64,000 nt of DNA. Origin: Maratus speciosus (taxonomy: Eukaryota > Arthropoda > Arachnida > Araneae > Salticidae). The position numbers were made by a program, and so were the translations under genes. The stretch lies in contig OZ010790.1 of NCBI GenBank assembly GCA_963932465.1, forward strand, positions 346,977,087 through 347,041,086. The letters run 5' to 3'. Shown piece after piece: positions 9,227-20,550 of the stretch; within the stretch, counting starts at the first letter, position 1; each line of letters begins with the position of its first letter. Below the pieces are notes generated by a model. That model had not been told where the DNA came from, made no database searches, and saw only the letters and a program-made list of their open reading frames with translations.

Positions 9227-9650
9227 CTAATTTTTGTACTTTACTTTTTGAAATATATTTCTGACATGTTTTACATATAAAATCAGACGGAATATTAAAA
9301 TTTTTATTAAAGAAAAAGAAATATCCCATTTATCTAAAAATTTGTCTTTATCAAAATTGACTACCGAATGTTTGAAAAACAGTCCTTCACAAGAACAACA
9401 AATATAGTTTGGTGTGGATTTCCGTTCTTCAATGAACTTCATCTGCTTCTTGTCAAATGAATTGTCACTCTTACATAAATTATAACGAACTGTTTCTTGG
9501 AATCGCAATAAACCAACTTGTCTTTTTCTAAATTTTGCTTCATGATCCTTTGTTTTATTCTGCTCTTCTAAAATCCATAACTTCTCTAGATATTCCTTTA
9601 TATTCTTTATCTTTAATCTTTTCTTTTTCTCTGTAAGTTTAATTTTGCCT
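9227..9650 (-). pseudogene. Helitron Cys-rich domain
   Basis: The piece at 9227-9508 includes FIEERKSTPNYICCSCEGLF then FKHSVV, matching the family's FxxxIxxGPxYVCxxCxRLxF zinc-binding-like block. The C-terminal part shifts frame: ILYVKHVRNIFQK corresponds, in the next frame, to a second Cys pair (FICKTCQKYIS). Upstream, up to about 9650, the same strand keeps a basic Lys/Arg-rich composition leading into the repeat array. Confidence 0.72.
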
Positions 9651-9689
9651 CATCTTTTTTTTTAATTCGTGTATTCCTCTCTTTTTCAT

Positions 9690-10493
9690 TTTCATGAAAA
9701 TCAGGATCTTCTCTCATTTCTATCATCGTTGTTCTGTTCCTCTCTTTTTTCTTTTTCATGAAAATCAGGATCTTCTCTCAGCGGTCTCTTCGTTTTTCTG
9801 TTCCTCTCTTTGTGCTTTTCATGGAATTTTTCATTATCTCTGAGAATATTTTTCATTGTTTTGTTTCTTTTTTTTCTTTTTCCTGAAAATCAGGATCTTT
9901 TCTCAGTGCTCTCTTCGTTCTTCTGTTCCCCTCTTTGTCCTTCTCATGGAATTATTTCCTTTTTCTGAGAATTTTCATCGTTGTTTTGTTCCCCTCTTTT
10001 TCTTTTTCATGAAAATCAGGATCTTCTGTCAGCGCTCTCAGCGCTCTCTTCGTTTTTCTGTTCCTCTCTTTGTGCTTTTCACCGAATTCTTCATTATCTT
10101 TGAGAATTTTTTCATTGTTTGTTTTTTTCTTTTCCTTTTTCATGAAAATCAGGATCTTCTCTCAGTGCTCTCTTCGTTATTCTGTTCCTTTCTTTATCCT
10201 TATCATGGAATTCTTTCCTTTTCTCTGAGAATTTTCATCGTTGTTTTGTTCCTCTCTTTTTCTTTTTCATGAAAATCAGGATCTTCTCTCAGCCCTCTCT
10301 TCGTTTTTCGGTTCCTCTCTTTGTTCTTTTCATGGAATTCTTCATTATCTCTGAGAATTTTTTTCATTGTTTTGTTTCTTTCTTTTTCTTTTTCATGAAA
10401 ATCAGGATATTTCGTCGGTGCTCTCTTTGTTGTTCTATTCCTCTCTTGCTCTTTTACATGGTAGATTGGATTTTTTCTGAGTCTTCTCTTCAA
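9690..10493 (-). pseudogene. Helitron N-terminal charged repeat array
   Basis: Tandem repeats of about 126-130 bp, each made of two related half units, encoding on the minus strand alternating DPDFHEKEKERNKTTMKILR and DNEEFHEKNKERNRKTKRA blocks. Open pieces: 10203-10493 and 9952-10143, with frame slips between. On the plus strand the marker CATGAAAATCAGGATCTTCT recurs near 9697, 9760, 10008, 10140, 10268 and 10395. Predicted structure is highly charged helix. Similar charged repeats precede the conserved domains in arthropod Helitron-like proteins (from memory, not checked). The Phe-rich plus-strand frames here are only the complement of this array. Confidence 0.75.
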
Positions 10494-10495
10494 AA

Positions 10496-10777
10496 TTATT
10501 TTTCTGACTTATGTGTTTTAGATTCTTTACAATTCTTTAATTGCATCTTAACTTCTTTGTTACTTTTTTCTCTATTTTTGAAGTTCCGTTGTTGTCTTAA
10601 ATCAAATATATATTGTTTATCTTTCTGTTTCCCTTTTTCTCTACATTCAGACTGTCTTCTAATTTTAGTTACTTTTTTAACACCTTTTTCATTTTGACCA
10701 AGGCTTTTAGCATTTTTTTTTTCCATAATTTTTGTTATTATATACTCCTTTTTCTTCATTCTACATTTTTTTTTCAC
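10496..10777 (-). pseudogene. Basic N-terminal segment of Helitron ORF
   Basis: A 93-residue frame, almost entirely Lys, Arg, Glu, Asn and Gln (for example MKKKCRMKKKEYIITKIMEK). It precedes the charged repeat array on the same strand and shares its composition, so I read it as the N-terminal part of the Helitron protein or its leader. The Met at 10777 is not proven to be the original start. Nothing in it identifies a function. Confidence 0.45.
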
Positions 10778-10779
10778 TT

Positions 10780-11634
10780 TGTTTTTTCCTTTTCCTTTTT
10801 ATGATTTTCAAAGAATTTTTACTACTTTTTAAATGTCAATAACTAATAGAACTCTATACACCCTGTTAAAAATTTATTTTTAGATTTTAGACTATTTTAG
10901 AGCGACTTTTTTTCCTATCCGTATTTCAGAACAGGAAATTAATATCTCAATAAATTTACAAGCATATATCAATATCAGAAAGCCTCATTTCAATAACGTC
11001 TCAAGTCTCATGCAATGCATTTTTTATAAATATTTTATTGTATATACATAGTCACTGCACAAAATAGAGTACATGAAGAATTGACATATTTCAAAATACA
11101 ATAACTCAAATGGAAGTTAAGGAGTTTAAGTTTCATTGTCACGAAAAAAGAAAACATTTTGTTTATCAACACGTTCAATGTATTCCTTAAAAATAACTAA
11201 CATGCTTTTCTCCTCATACTAAACATCAAAATCTAAACTTACCCGTTTCTTGGATCTTTTCGCTAAAATTCTTCATCATCAATTTTATTATCAATTTTAT
11301 TATCAGGTCAAAATTATATTAATATTTCATAAGCACACACACATTTCACAGGTAACAAATGAATCACAACTATAAGAAAAAAAAAATCCCAAATACATGT
11401 CGACATCTCCTTCATAGGCACTCTAACATTATCGAATTTCTTATCAAATGCTTTAACCACATACAAAAATAAAAGTTTTTTGTTTCACACACCTCTAATC
11501 ATTTAAAGAAAGTGGGAAACCAGTCGTAAAAAGTTATTCAAACAGAAAGTTAAGAAAAAGGTTTAGAACGTGAAAGTCACATTCATTGTTCCTAATACAC
11601 AAAATCAATATTTCAAAAAATTTACAGTGGCTCC
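10780..11634. other. AT-rich gap, no gene
   Basis: No coding, RNA or clear repeat signal. It may include the 5' non-coding part of the Helitron. Small direct repeat of ATCAATTTTATT near 11277-11305. Confidence 0.4.
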
Positions 11635-11926
11635 CAAAAGTGTTCGTACACTAAAACAATTTTTAGTAAAAAGTAAGTTGCCTGGAATTGAATTCAAATA
11701 TGAAGTCCAATATTGTTACACATCAACTCTGTGTTATTTTAAATAATATCCAACATTTTATTTAAATATTGACTAATTTTCTTTTTATTTAAAAATGAGA
11801 AAGGAGTGATGTAGAGAAGGGACACGCCATAAGCGTCTTTGTACACAGAAATATTTTCGGATAAATTCATAATTAAAATTATCATCTGTCGCTTTATTTT
11901 TAGGTGCGCTCGTAATTGCCGAAACG
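11635..11926. mobile_element. Possible Tc1-like element end
   Basis: Starting after TA at 11633, CAGTGGCTCCCAAAAGTGTT with CGTACACT following is the kind of terminus common in Tc1/mariner elements. I did not find the matching inverted end, so this is at most one broken end; the 3' limit given is arbitrary. Confidence 0.35.
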
Positions 11927-11969
11927 TCAGTGAAGGCTTACTGTGGAGACACGAAAAGTTTTGATTTCC

Positions 11970-12015
<46 letters not shown>

Positions 12016-12300
12016 TCCACGATAACTGCCGCAAAAAGCACCCGATCAGCTTGAAATTAATTGGGCATATTCGTGAGATACCCGGACGTAGCTGTATAGT
12101 TTTTGGTAAAATTTGGTTCATTCGTTCGGAAAATATGGAAGATTTTATTTTTCTTTATAATGCTTTTCTACGGCAAGTCAGACGATTTTCAAATTTCGAT
12201 TTGTTGAAAGAAAATGGCACGTTTGATGAATGGATTTAAATGTCAAATTATGGATACTAAAATTCCAAATAAAGGTTTTAAATTATTCCTATTATATTGA
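11927..12300 (+). repeat. Repeat with GTCT microsatellite leader
   Basis: A GTCT run at 11972-12012 is followed by GATAACTGCCGCAAAAAGCA and a GCTTGAAATTAATTGGGCAT core. This matches the layout of families A and B (GTCT tract, then a conserved stretch ending in a GAAATT core) but not their sequence. The Asp/Arg/Gln/Thr repeat peptides predicted here on the minus strand are translations of the microsatellite, not genes. Confidence 0.55.
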
Positions 12301-12767
12301 AGTTTTATCAATATATCTATAAGATTTTTTTATTTACGTGTATAATGTTTTGAGGACATTTATACATGTATTCCAATAATATAAAGAATTTTTAAATTAA
12401 TTTTCTTGTTTTACATGATACATATTTCTTTTTTTTTTCCTTTTCTTCGTTGCCTAGCGACTGTTATTAGTAGCCTATCATTGCGTCAAATATGAATAAA
12501 GTTAGTAAATTACGTTAATTTTGTTGCAGGTACTATTAAAAGGCTATCACAAAAAATATTTTATCGCGCCAAATCGATGCAATTTATGCAATTAACAGTG
12601 GGCACGATAATGAATTATTTTCCAGTAGATTTATAGATCTCCAGATATGCCTATTTTGGGGGGCTTTTAATATGTTATTGCTATCGCATGGATTAGGATG
12701 TTTAAACTAATGTTTAACCATGCTATAAGTGAAAAAAAAAGTACAGTTAAAGGCATGTAAATCCTTT

Positions 12768-14240
12768 TTAACACTTTCCAACATGGATGAAAAGTATTTA
12801 TGACTTCAGTTTTTCTATCTGTCGCCTGCCGTGTTTCTCTACGTGCTCTAACTCGCGTAAATATAGTCGGGATTACATATAATTGATATACGTTATTGAG
12901 GTTTGCCAAAGTATGTTTGGTATTAAAAATGAAGAGTGTAGCATTCATAGCTTAATTACAGGGGCACTCAAAACTATTCCGTTACATTATAGTCTTTGGG
13001 AAAAATCGTCTGCGGTGTATTTTAATAATGTTACACAATTTTAAACGTAATGAAATTTATATACTTTATTAAGGTGCACTAGAACCTGGTTACTATAAAA
13101 TATGTTATGTGTAGCACTTACAGCATGCGTACAGGGAACTCAAAAGTATTCATAATATTACAATCTTTGAAGAAAATCCTTTTGTGGCGTTTTTTAATGA
13201 TGTTACTCTGTTACAAAATAATAAAATTGATATGTATTTTTGAAACATTTTTGTAGTATATGGGGTGCAAAGCATATGTTTTTTTCAGGGTCACACAAAA
13301 GTGGTCGATTAAAATGTGGTCTACGGGGGAAAAAATCTCTTCACAGCTTATTTTAACACATTAGCGACGGGAAACGAAAATTCTCGTTTTTATTCAGAAT
13401 ACATCATTGGCTAAGGGAGTGACTTCTACCTTACAGAAAAGACATTTATATTGTGTTGTCCATATTTTTTATAGATTGTAAGACATTATATATTACATCC
13501 GTACATTGAAAGATATTTACTGCTGCATAAACATGAAAAACATATATCAGAAACCAATTTCCGAGACACTTTCAGAAGAGGGAGGAGCTTCTACTGTTTT
13601 TAAACCCAGATTTAATTAAATTGCCTGTCGTCAGTGTGTTAATTGTGTTGCACTAATTCAAACATTATGAAATTAAATTAAATTACTGTGGTTGACTACA
13701 AGAAGCTTGAATATGATTTGTATCGTATTTATCGTTCATTTATAGGGTCACATAAAATATTTCGGATACAGTTCTGGTCTATTAGGGATGATTGCTGAAG
13801 AGCATTTTCGATTATGGTGTGCGTTTTAACGTTAAGTAAATTTGTGCTTAATAAGTAGTGCTTAAATATTGTATAGACCATGTACAGGGATACACAAATG
13901 AATTCGTAAGTATAAATGAAAATGAGCGCGAATTGCTTCAGTGTTTTTTTTTTTTGAGTTATGTATTTCCCAGCCCAATTACATTTAGTATACTAACAAA
14001 TGTTTGCAGAATTTAAATAGAACCATATACAGGACTCCGCAGAAACTGGATATATGGTGCACACTATGCATACTAATCCCCGGAAATGTGATATGAGCAG
14101 TTTTAAGAGGGTTTTTTGTCTGCATTAAATTTAAATGTTATAGACGATGCGTAAAAATCTTCACGTGATATACGGGGCTGTAGAAAAGAATTCATGTACG
14201 TTTCCGTCTATTGGTAGAATTTACTAAAGGACATTAACAC
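12768..14240 (+). repeat. Family A repeat, diverged copy
   Basis: Opens with AACACTTTCCAACA then a GTCGCCTGCC tract and CTCTAACTCGCGTAAATATA. Then come at least seven degenerate modules marked by ACAGGG..CACACAAAAG.ATTCG (near 12958, 13130, 13288, 13745, 13885, 14028, 14167), spaced mainly 140-170 bp apart with one longer gap. The right-hand end typical of the family is missing. Confidence 0.6.
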
Positions 14241-14287
14241 AATTAATTGATAATTACAAATGTAAATTAAATTACACTACGAAGGGG

Positions 14288-14312
14288 TTCAGGGGGGCTC
14301 TGCCCCCCTGAA
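14288..14312. other. GC-rich perfect hairpin
   Basis: TTCAGGGGGGC, loop TCT, GCCCCCCTGAA: an 11-bp perfect stem in AT-rich DNA between repeat blocks. It could be an element terminus or a structural hairpin; no gene is next to it. Confidence 0.5.
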
Positions 14313-14589
14313 GAAATCTACTTTATTATCTAAAAATTACCAGAATAAGTAGCTCATGAGATTTTCAGAATACCATTACATAACAAGGGGTTTAATTTAA
14401 CGCTTCTAATGTCAGAAACCTTCGAAATATTTTTTCGTTTTATAAATGTTTATGTAATTTCAAAACTTTAAATTTCGTTTTTTGTAGAAAGATTAATATT
14501 ACTCAAAGGATGCTAAACACAATGAATTGTAGAGCTGACGTTGAGGCTCCTGATCTGCAGATTTACTAGTATAAATACGTAGCACCTAT

Positions 14590-15870
14590 AGTCGTCGTTC
14601 AGTCCGTCCGTCTGTCCGTCCGTCTGTCTGTCCGCATGTAACAGAGCAAAAACTACCCAACCGAATGGTCTGAAATTTCAAATATATGATTGTTGCAAAA
14701 TTTTGTCGAACCATTTCAAACTTTATGAAAATCGGATGTATAGTTTAATTACAGGGACAGTCAAAAGTTTTTCTTTACATTACGGCCAATGGGAAAAATT
14801 ATTGCAAGTGGATTTTAATGATATTAGAGCCTTCCGAATGATCTGAAATTTTAAAGATATAACTGTTGCAAAATTTTGTCGAGCCCTTTCAAATTTTAGG
14901 AAAATCGGATGCATAGTTTAATTACAGGGACAGTCAAAAGTTTTTCTTTACATTACGGCCAATGTTAAAAACTATTGCAAGTGCATTTTAATGATATTAG
15001 AGCCTTCCGAATGATCTGAAATTTTAAAGATATAACTGTTGCAAAATTTTGTCGAGCCCTTTCAAATTTTAGGAAAATCGGATGTATAGTTTAATTACAG
15101 AGACAGTCAAAAGTTTTTCTTTACATCACGACCAATGGGAAAAATTATTGCAAGTGCATTTTAATGATATTAGAGCCTTTCGAATGATCTGAAATTTTAA
15201 AGATATAACTGTTGCAAAATTTTGACGAGCCCTTTCAAATTTTAGGAAAATCGGATGTATAGTTTAATTACAGGGACAGTCAAAAGTTTTTCTTTACATT
15301 ACGGACAATGGGAAAAATTATTGCAAGTGCATTTTAATGATATTAGAGCCTTCCGAATGATCTGAAATTTTAAAGATATAATTGTTGCAAAATTTTGTCG
15401 AGCCCTTTTAAATTTTAGAAAAATCGGATGTATAGTTTAATTACAGGGACAGTCAAAAGTTTTTCTTTACATTACGGCCAATGGGAAAAATTATTGCAAG
15501 TGGATTTTAATGATATTAGAGCCTTCCGAATGATCTGAAATTTTAAAGATATAACTGTTGCAAAATTTTGTCGAGCCCTTTCAAATTTTAGGAAAATCGG
15601 ATGTATGTTTAATTACAGGGACAGTCAAAAGTTTTTCTTTACATTACGGCAAATGGGAAAAATTATTGCAAGTGCATTTTAATGATATTACAGCCTTCCG
15701 AATGGTCTGAAATTTTAAAGATATAATTGTTGTAAAATTTTGTTGAGCTATTTCAAATTTTAGGAAAATCGGATGTATAGTTTAATTACACTGACAGTCA
15801 AAAGTGTTCCGTTACATTACGGGGAATGGGAAAAAAATGTTGGAAGTGCATTTTAATGATGTATCAGACT
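14590..15870 (+). repeat. 173-bp tandem array with GTCC leader
   Basis: A GTCC/GTCT tract at 14603-14635 leads into about seven tandem units. The CCGAATG(A/G)TCTGAAAT marker lies near 14660, 14833, 15007, 15180, 15353, 15526 and 15698, a period of 172-174 bp. Each unit holds TTTAATTACAGGGACAGTCA and TTACATTACGGCCAATGGGA, the same module seen singly in family A. Units are very similar, so homogenised recently. Confidence 0.85.
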
Positions 15871-16382
15871 ATGCGCTTTATGAAGTGCAAAAAATTATAC
15901 ATTCAGTACAATATGGGGTGCAAAAAATAATTATAAAACTAGTTATAGTACGAACGCACCTCATTTGCCACGTTTGACGAGCAATTTCCAACTTGTTATT
16001 TTTGTATTATGGTGACATTTAAAAAATCGTTTGGCTTTAATTTTTGCTTGCTTTCTTCGTAATATTCTATTTATTATTTAAAAACCGAACTTCATATATA
16101 TATTTGTAGCTATGGACGTCAGATTCCAGTTTAAAAAGAGAATTGCACTTATATAAAGAGCGCTGTGGATAGCAATTTTTGTGTAACTTTCCTTGATTTT
16201 TTGCAGTTTGAGTAAAATTTTTTTTAAATATTTTGGAAGAAATTTTAGATGTAAATGTAATATAACAAGCCGACATTTATATAAAATGTTGGAGAAAAAC
16301 GACATGAATGTCGCCTTGTGACAGCGAATTTTCTTCGGTTTCAGGGATATGCACGGTAGCTGTTGAAATAATTATAATAATA
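15871..16382. other. Degenerate repeat remnants
   Basis: No gene. Includes GAGCGCTGTGGATAGCAATT near 16160 and GTGACAGCGAATTTTCTTCG near 16317, both close to parts of family B. Confidence 0.4.
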
Positions 16383-16930
16383 AAAAAATGCAATTTAACA
16401 AATTACAACGACCATTTGGAAAATGATTTTTTCAAAGACTAAAATTTAAGACATAAAAAATCGCACGGAGTTGATCATACATTACGTGCGCCATGGATTA
16501 CATTTTTCGGTACTGTAAATTTTTAAACTTCTACGGAGCTGGTCATTCATTACGTACGACATGGAATAAACATTAATATTCCTGGATTAATTTTCAATGA
16601 AATTTCATTCTTAAACTTCTAAACATCCCACAATATTACTTTTTACACCGTCGTATAGAGAAAAAAAATGTACTTTTAAATGCTATTTGTTTGAAAGCTG
16701 TATCTCAATTTGTTTCTGAGTTATTAATTTTTTTGTAGTTTTTCTTACTTTTATGTCATAGTGGCAACAGAAGTGTCCATCTCTGTTGAAAGTAAAGGGA
16801 AAATACAGATTACTGTATACACAAATCAGAAAACGAATAAAATGCGGATTCAACCAATAAAACGCTTCAGATATGTTTTTGATTTCCTACCCTGACAGAG
16901 GACAGTAATCATTTTTCCAAATGGTTAAAA
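16383..16930 (+). repeat. Family C dispersed repeat, copy 1
   Basis: Closely matches 48425-48990: both contain CCATTTGGAAAATGATTTTT, AAATCGCACGGAGTTGATCA and CTTCTAAACATCCCACAATA, ending in CCTACCCTGA. The middle differs: this copy has a second, imperfect CGGAGCTGGTCATTCATTACG block. No coding capacity. Confidence 0.75.
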
Positions 16931-17184
16931 AAAATCAAATCCTATTAAAAATCCTCATTGCTACACCTAGGTTTAATTTGGAAATTTGTGATAAGCGAAA
17001 AGTTTCACGTTTTTGATATATCACCCATTGGTTACAGTTCATTACTAAATCCCAGTCCCCACACACACAGAGTTTAAAAATATTATTGACAAAGAACTTG
17101 AAGCGTAATCAAAAAATAAATAACAAATATATTATCTACTCATTCTTTCTGTTTCTAAAACGCATAATTAATAAAATTATGCTT

Positions 17185-17250
17185 TTCGAAGTATTAAGAT
17201 GTATGAGATAGAAGAAAGTTTTAGGATTGGCGCATCCGACTAGTTTTTTA
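17185..17250 (+). repeat. Family B right-end fragment
   Basis: GAGATAGAAGAAAGTTTTAG with GATTGGCGCATCCGACTAGT matches the right end of the family B copy at 20530-20575. The rest of the element is not present directly upstream. Confidence 0.6.
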
Positions 17251-17266
17251 ATGCAAACATATTTTT

Positions 17267-18470
17267 AACACTTTCGAACAAAGTTGAAAAGGGTTTATGA
17301 CTTCGGTTTGTCTGTCCGTCTGGCCAGCTGTCCAGGCTCTAACTCTCGTAAATATGCTCGGATCGTTCTGAAATTTTTGGATGTTAGTGACCTTAACCAT
17401 AGCACGTTCCCTATTTCAAATGTAGTTTGTAGCATATTTAGTTCCTTTACAGGGACAGTCAAAATTTTTCCGTTACATTACGGCCAATGGAAAAAAAATC
17501 GTTTCAAATGATTTTTAATGGTGTTGCACCCTTTCAAACATAGTAAAATTTATATTCATTTATAAAGTCCACTAAAATATGCATTCTGTTGAATATGTGG
17601 TGCAAAGAATAGTTATTGGTCAGTTACAAGGCCACACAAAAGAATTCCGTTCATAATGGTATAAGGGGAATTGTTTGCGGTGTATTTGAAAAGATTTCAG
17701 ATACTATGTTGTATCCGAATTGCTGTGTATTAGTAATAACTGCTCGAAATGCATTTTTAATTATGATATGCGCTTTTTTCGCTATATTTATGCATACTAT
17801 AAAGTGCGTATAAATGCTATAATTCATATACAGGGCTACAGAAATGAATTCGTAAAGGTTACTGAGTATGAGCATAAATAGCTTAAAGGTGGGTTTTAAA
17901 GGAGTTATGCATTTTTACGCTGAACTGAATTTTGTTTACTAAGAAATACGTGTAGAATATAGATACAATGATATACAGGGTCACACAAAGAGTTGATACA
18001 GGGCCGTCTATGGGTGATAATTTCTGGAAATGTAATTTCAGTAGTTTTAAGAGTGTTTTAGTTTGAATTAAATTTTAGCTAAATAGTGGCATGTAATAAA
18101 CGTATTAGGTAAACTACATGGCTGTACAAAAGTATTCAAGTATGTTTCCATCTATTAGTATAAAGTGCTGAAAGATGAATTTCAACCTGTTATGCATTTT
18201 CTTGCCAAACTAAATTTTTCCATTATATAGTATATATATCAACCTACAGATCAAACACAGGGCTGTTCAAAAGAATTGGAATACATATTTGGCTATAGAC
18301 GGTAACTACTGAAATCAGTTTTTCAAATGTTTTATGCGTTTTCTAAAATGTTTACCTAGATATCTTATTTACCTTATTTCCCTAAATAACGAAGTTTTGT
18401 TAAAGCATTCAGGAAGTGTTGGAAAGTGTTTCATAATCTATGCTTAACGCATGATTTTTCTTTCTTGTTT
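17267..18470 (+). repeat. Family A repeat, near-complete copy
   Basis: Left end AACACTTTCGAACA (17267-17280) and inverted counterpart TGTTGGAAAGTGTT (18417-18430), followed by a shared tail CATAATCTATGCTTAACGCA to about 18470 that also follows the other copies. After the left end comes a GTCTGTCCGTCTGG tract and CTCTAACTCTCGTAAATATG, then about six ACAGGG..CACAAAAG modules. No protein-coding capacity: a non-autonomous element of unknown class. Confidence 0.7.
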
Positions 18471-18519
18471 AACTTTGAAACTAGTTCATTACGTTTTCGC
18501 AATCTATAGTGTTGTCTTT

Positions 18520-18659
18520 TTGTAGATTCCATTTTTTATAGAAAATAAATGAAAGAGTGAAATGTTAATAAATGTGGTCCTAATTTGAAACTGTCTAATT
18601 CTGATTTTTTTTTGCTGAATATCGAGCAAACTCCATTTCTCAGAAAACTATCAATTTTT
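18520..18659. repeat. Dispersed repeat shared with 21385-21510
   Basis: GAAAATAAATGAAAGAGTGA, then AATGTTAATAAATGTGGTCC and GAAACTGTCTAATTC, have close counterparts at 21415-21485. Probably flanking remnants of one older duplicated element. Confidence 0.5.
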
Positions 18660-18815
18660 ACTTTCTTCTATCTTCAATAAAAGAAAGTATTGTAATCGAA
18701 GTTTTTGCTTACTTCCGGTTTTCGACGGATATACACGTTTTAGGGGTCAGAGCTCCCCAAAAATATGTTTATACAAAATGTCTGTCTGTCCGTGAATCCG
18801 TGTGTCGCCAGTGTA
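18660..18815 (+). repeat. Family B left end, cut by insertion
   Basis: ACTTTCTTCTATC, then ACGGATATACACGTTTTAGG and a GTCTGTCTGTCC tract, match the left end of the copy at 19941. The sequence is interrupted at TA 18814-18815 by the long-TIR element and seems to resume at 19873. Confidence 0.65.
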
Positions 18816-19872
18816 CAGTCGTGGAAAAAAAAAAGTAAACACTCCCTACTAACTCCTCAACAAATTATCGTAGAAGAAAGTTACTGGTACCGAACGATTG
18901 GAAAATAAAGTCTATTTTTAAATGATGTGTATAAAATTTGCTTAGGAGTGCATCTATATATTAAAACGAACCCAAACTTCATTTTTTTCAATGGCAATAC
19001 CCAATTTTAACAAGATATTTCAAATCTTCGGTTCAAACTATGCCTAGACACCAAATTTCAAGTCATTCGAATGATAAGTTTTTGAATTATAAACATTCAA
19101 AATTTAATGCTTCTATTATATTTTCATATTTTTATTAATATCTCCTGAAATTATACTCCGAATGTGCTAATTTTTTGTGTAGCAATAATACTAAAATACC
19201 CAAACATAAATACGTTGAATTTGCAATTTTTATAATTTTATGATATGAATTATGAATTATGGAATTAATACTCGAGAAAATTACGAATTGCAACCTGCAA
19301 TTTTTTTGATGGATTTAGATTTATTAAGCCCTACTTTATGGAAATCCAAAATATCACATTTTTCTTCCAAGTAGTTTTCAAATTACGCTTGAAAAACGGC
19401 AAAATGATGGTTTAAGGGGTAGTCTATGGTAGAAGTGACTAGATATTTTGAAACTTCTTATGCTATCCTGTAATCTAGCAGTCTTCAATGATTGCTAGAA
19501 AGGCGCCTTGATCAAGAAGGGGTGCTCTCTCGGTCAACAATCGAGTACCGAACTTCAATTTGGATACAACCCCTAAAATACGCTCGTTTTAAAATAATTA
19601 ATTTTTCGGAAACTTATCGTACGAATTGTGTAAAAATTTGTTTTTAGGCTAATTGAAGGGTGTAGAGTTCATTTATGCTATTAAAAATGTGTACTACTAT
19701 TGAAAAAAACAAAGTTATGATTCGTTTTAATGTGTAGATGGTCCCCCCAGCAAATTTATATACATCATTTAAAAGTAGACTTTATTACCAATCGTGTGGT
19801 ACCAGTATTTTTCTTCTACGATAACTTTTTGCAGCGCTAGTAAGGGGTGTTTACTTTTTTTTTCCACGACTG
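18816..19872. mobile_element. 1.06-kb Tc1/mariner-like element with long TIRs
   Basis: Bounded by TA on both sides (18814-18815, 19873-19874). CAGTCGTGGAAAAA at the left is inverted at the right as TTTTTCCACGACTG. The inverted similarity extends about 120 bp, including TTATCGTAGAAGAAA, TACTGGTACC-like and ATAAAGTCTA blocks. No transposase frame is seen in the 800-bp interior, so it is non-autonomous. It sits inside a family B copy. Confidence 0.8.
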
Positions 19873-19940
19873 TACCATCCAGCGCAGTTATGCATAGAAT
19901 ACCGCCAGTGTAGTTATACATAGAATTGAACAAAATTTTT

Positions 19941-20550
19941 ACTTTCTTCTATCATTACAAGCAGAAAGAATTGCATTCATGAAAATTTTCGAATTCTGGA
20001 TTTCAACGGATATACACGTTTTAGCGGTCAGAGATGCCGAAAAACATGTTTTTACAAAATGTCTCTCTGTGAGTCTGTCGGTCTGTCTGTGTGTCTGTAT
20101 GTGACACAAATTTTGTGGGCGCTCTATCTCAAGAATTAATGCACGAATTTTCATCAAACTTAAGATTCAGGTATACCTTGATAAATATTGGTGCTGATTA
20201 TGTTTTGATGTAAATCGCCCAACAGGTGGCGCTGCTATGCTACATTTTTCACGATTTCCGCAATCGCTCTATCTCAAAAACTAATGCACGAATTTTCATC
20301 TAATTTAGGATTCAGTTAGACGTTTACGCAAGTATTTGCTGATTAGGTTTTGGTGTTAATCGCCCAATAGTTGGCGCTGCTAAGGTGCATTTTGTAGGAT
20401 TTACATGATGTTAGCAATAGTCATATCTCAAGAACTTATGCACGGAATTTCATAGCTTTAGAATCCTCATGATGGGCATAGATTGCCATTTAATTTTGGT
20501 ACTGTGACAGCGAATTTTGAAGTATTAACACGCATGAGATAGAAGAAAGT
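19941..20550 (+). repeat. Family B repeat, complete-looking copy
   Basis: 610 bp between inverted ends ACTTTCTTCTATC and GATAGAAGAAAGT. Near the left is ACGGATATACACGTTTTAGC, then a GTCTGTCGGTCTGTCTGTG tract, then three related modules (near 20120, 20265 and 20425) with TCTATCTCAAGAATTAATGC and ACGAATTTTCATC cores and, in the first two, GGTGGCGCTGCT-type boxes. No coding capacity. Confidence 0.7.

Larger units (their letters stand above)
4690..10777 (-). mobile_element. Helitron, autonomous-type but decayed
   Basis: Minus-strand rolling-circle transposon relic. In coding order from 10777 down to 4690: Lys/Arg/Glu-rich N-terminus with tandem repeats, a Cys-containing domain, an N-terminal conserved region (LPRSF..VKLKKH), the Helitron N domain (DPVTCARYFDYK), the Rep HUH histidines (HEH at 7941-7949), the two-tyrosine motif (YILNY at 6999-7013), then a PIF1-type helicase with Walker A and B. 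Stops and frame changes break it into more than ten pieces, and a segment near 7081-7450 looks foreign. The exact 5' TC and 3' CTRR ends were not identified. Confidence 0.9.

Noticed and set aside
9856..10697. Phe/Leu-rich plus-strand frames as membrane proteins
   Set aside because: They are the complement of the Lys/Glu-rich Helitron repeat array on the minus strand, which has clear family context.
11739..12121. Thr-Asp-Arg-Gln repeat peptides
   Set aside because: Translations of the GTCT microsatellite in the reverse direction.
14660..15870. CRISPR array
   Set aside because: Period of 173 bp with no alternation of short repeats and unique spacers; units are similar along their whole length, so this is a tandem module array in eukaryotic DNA.
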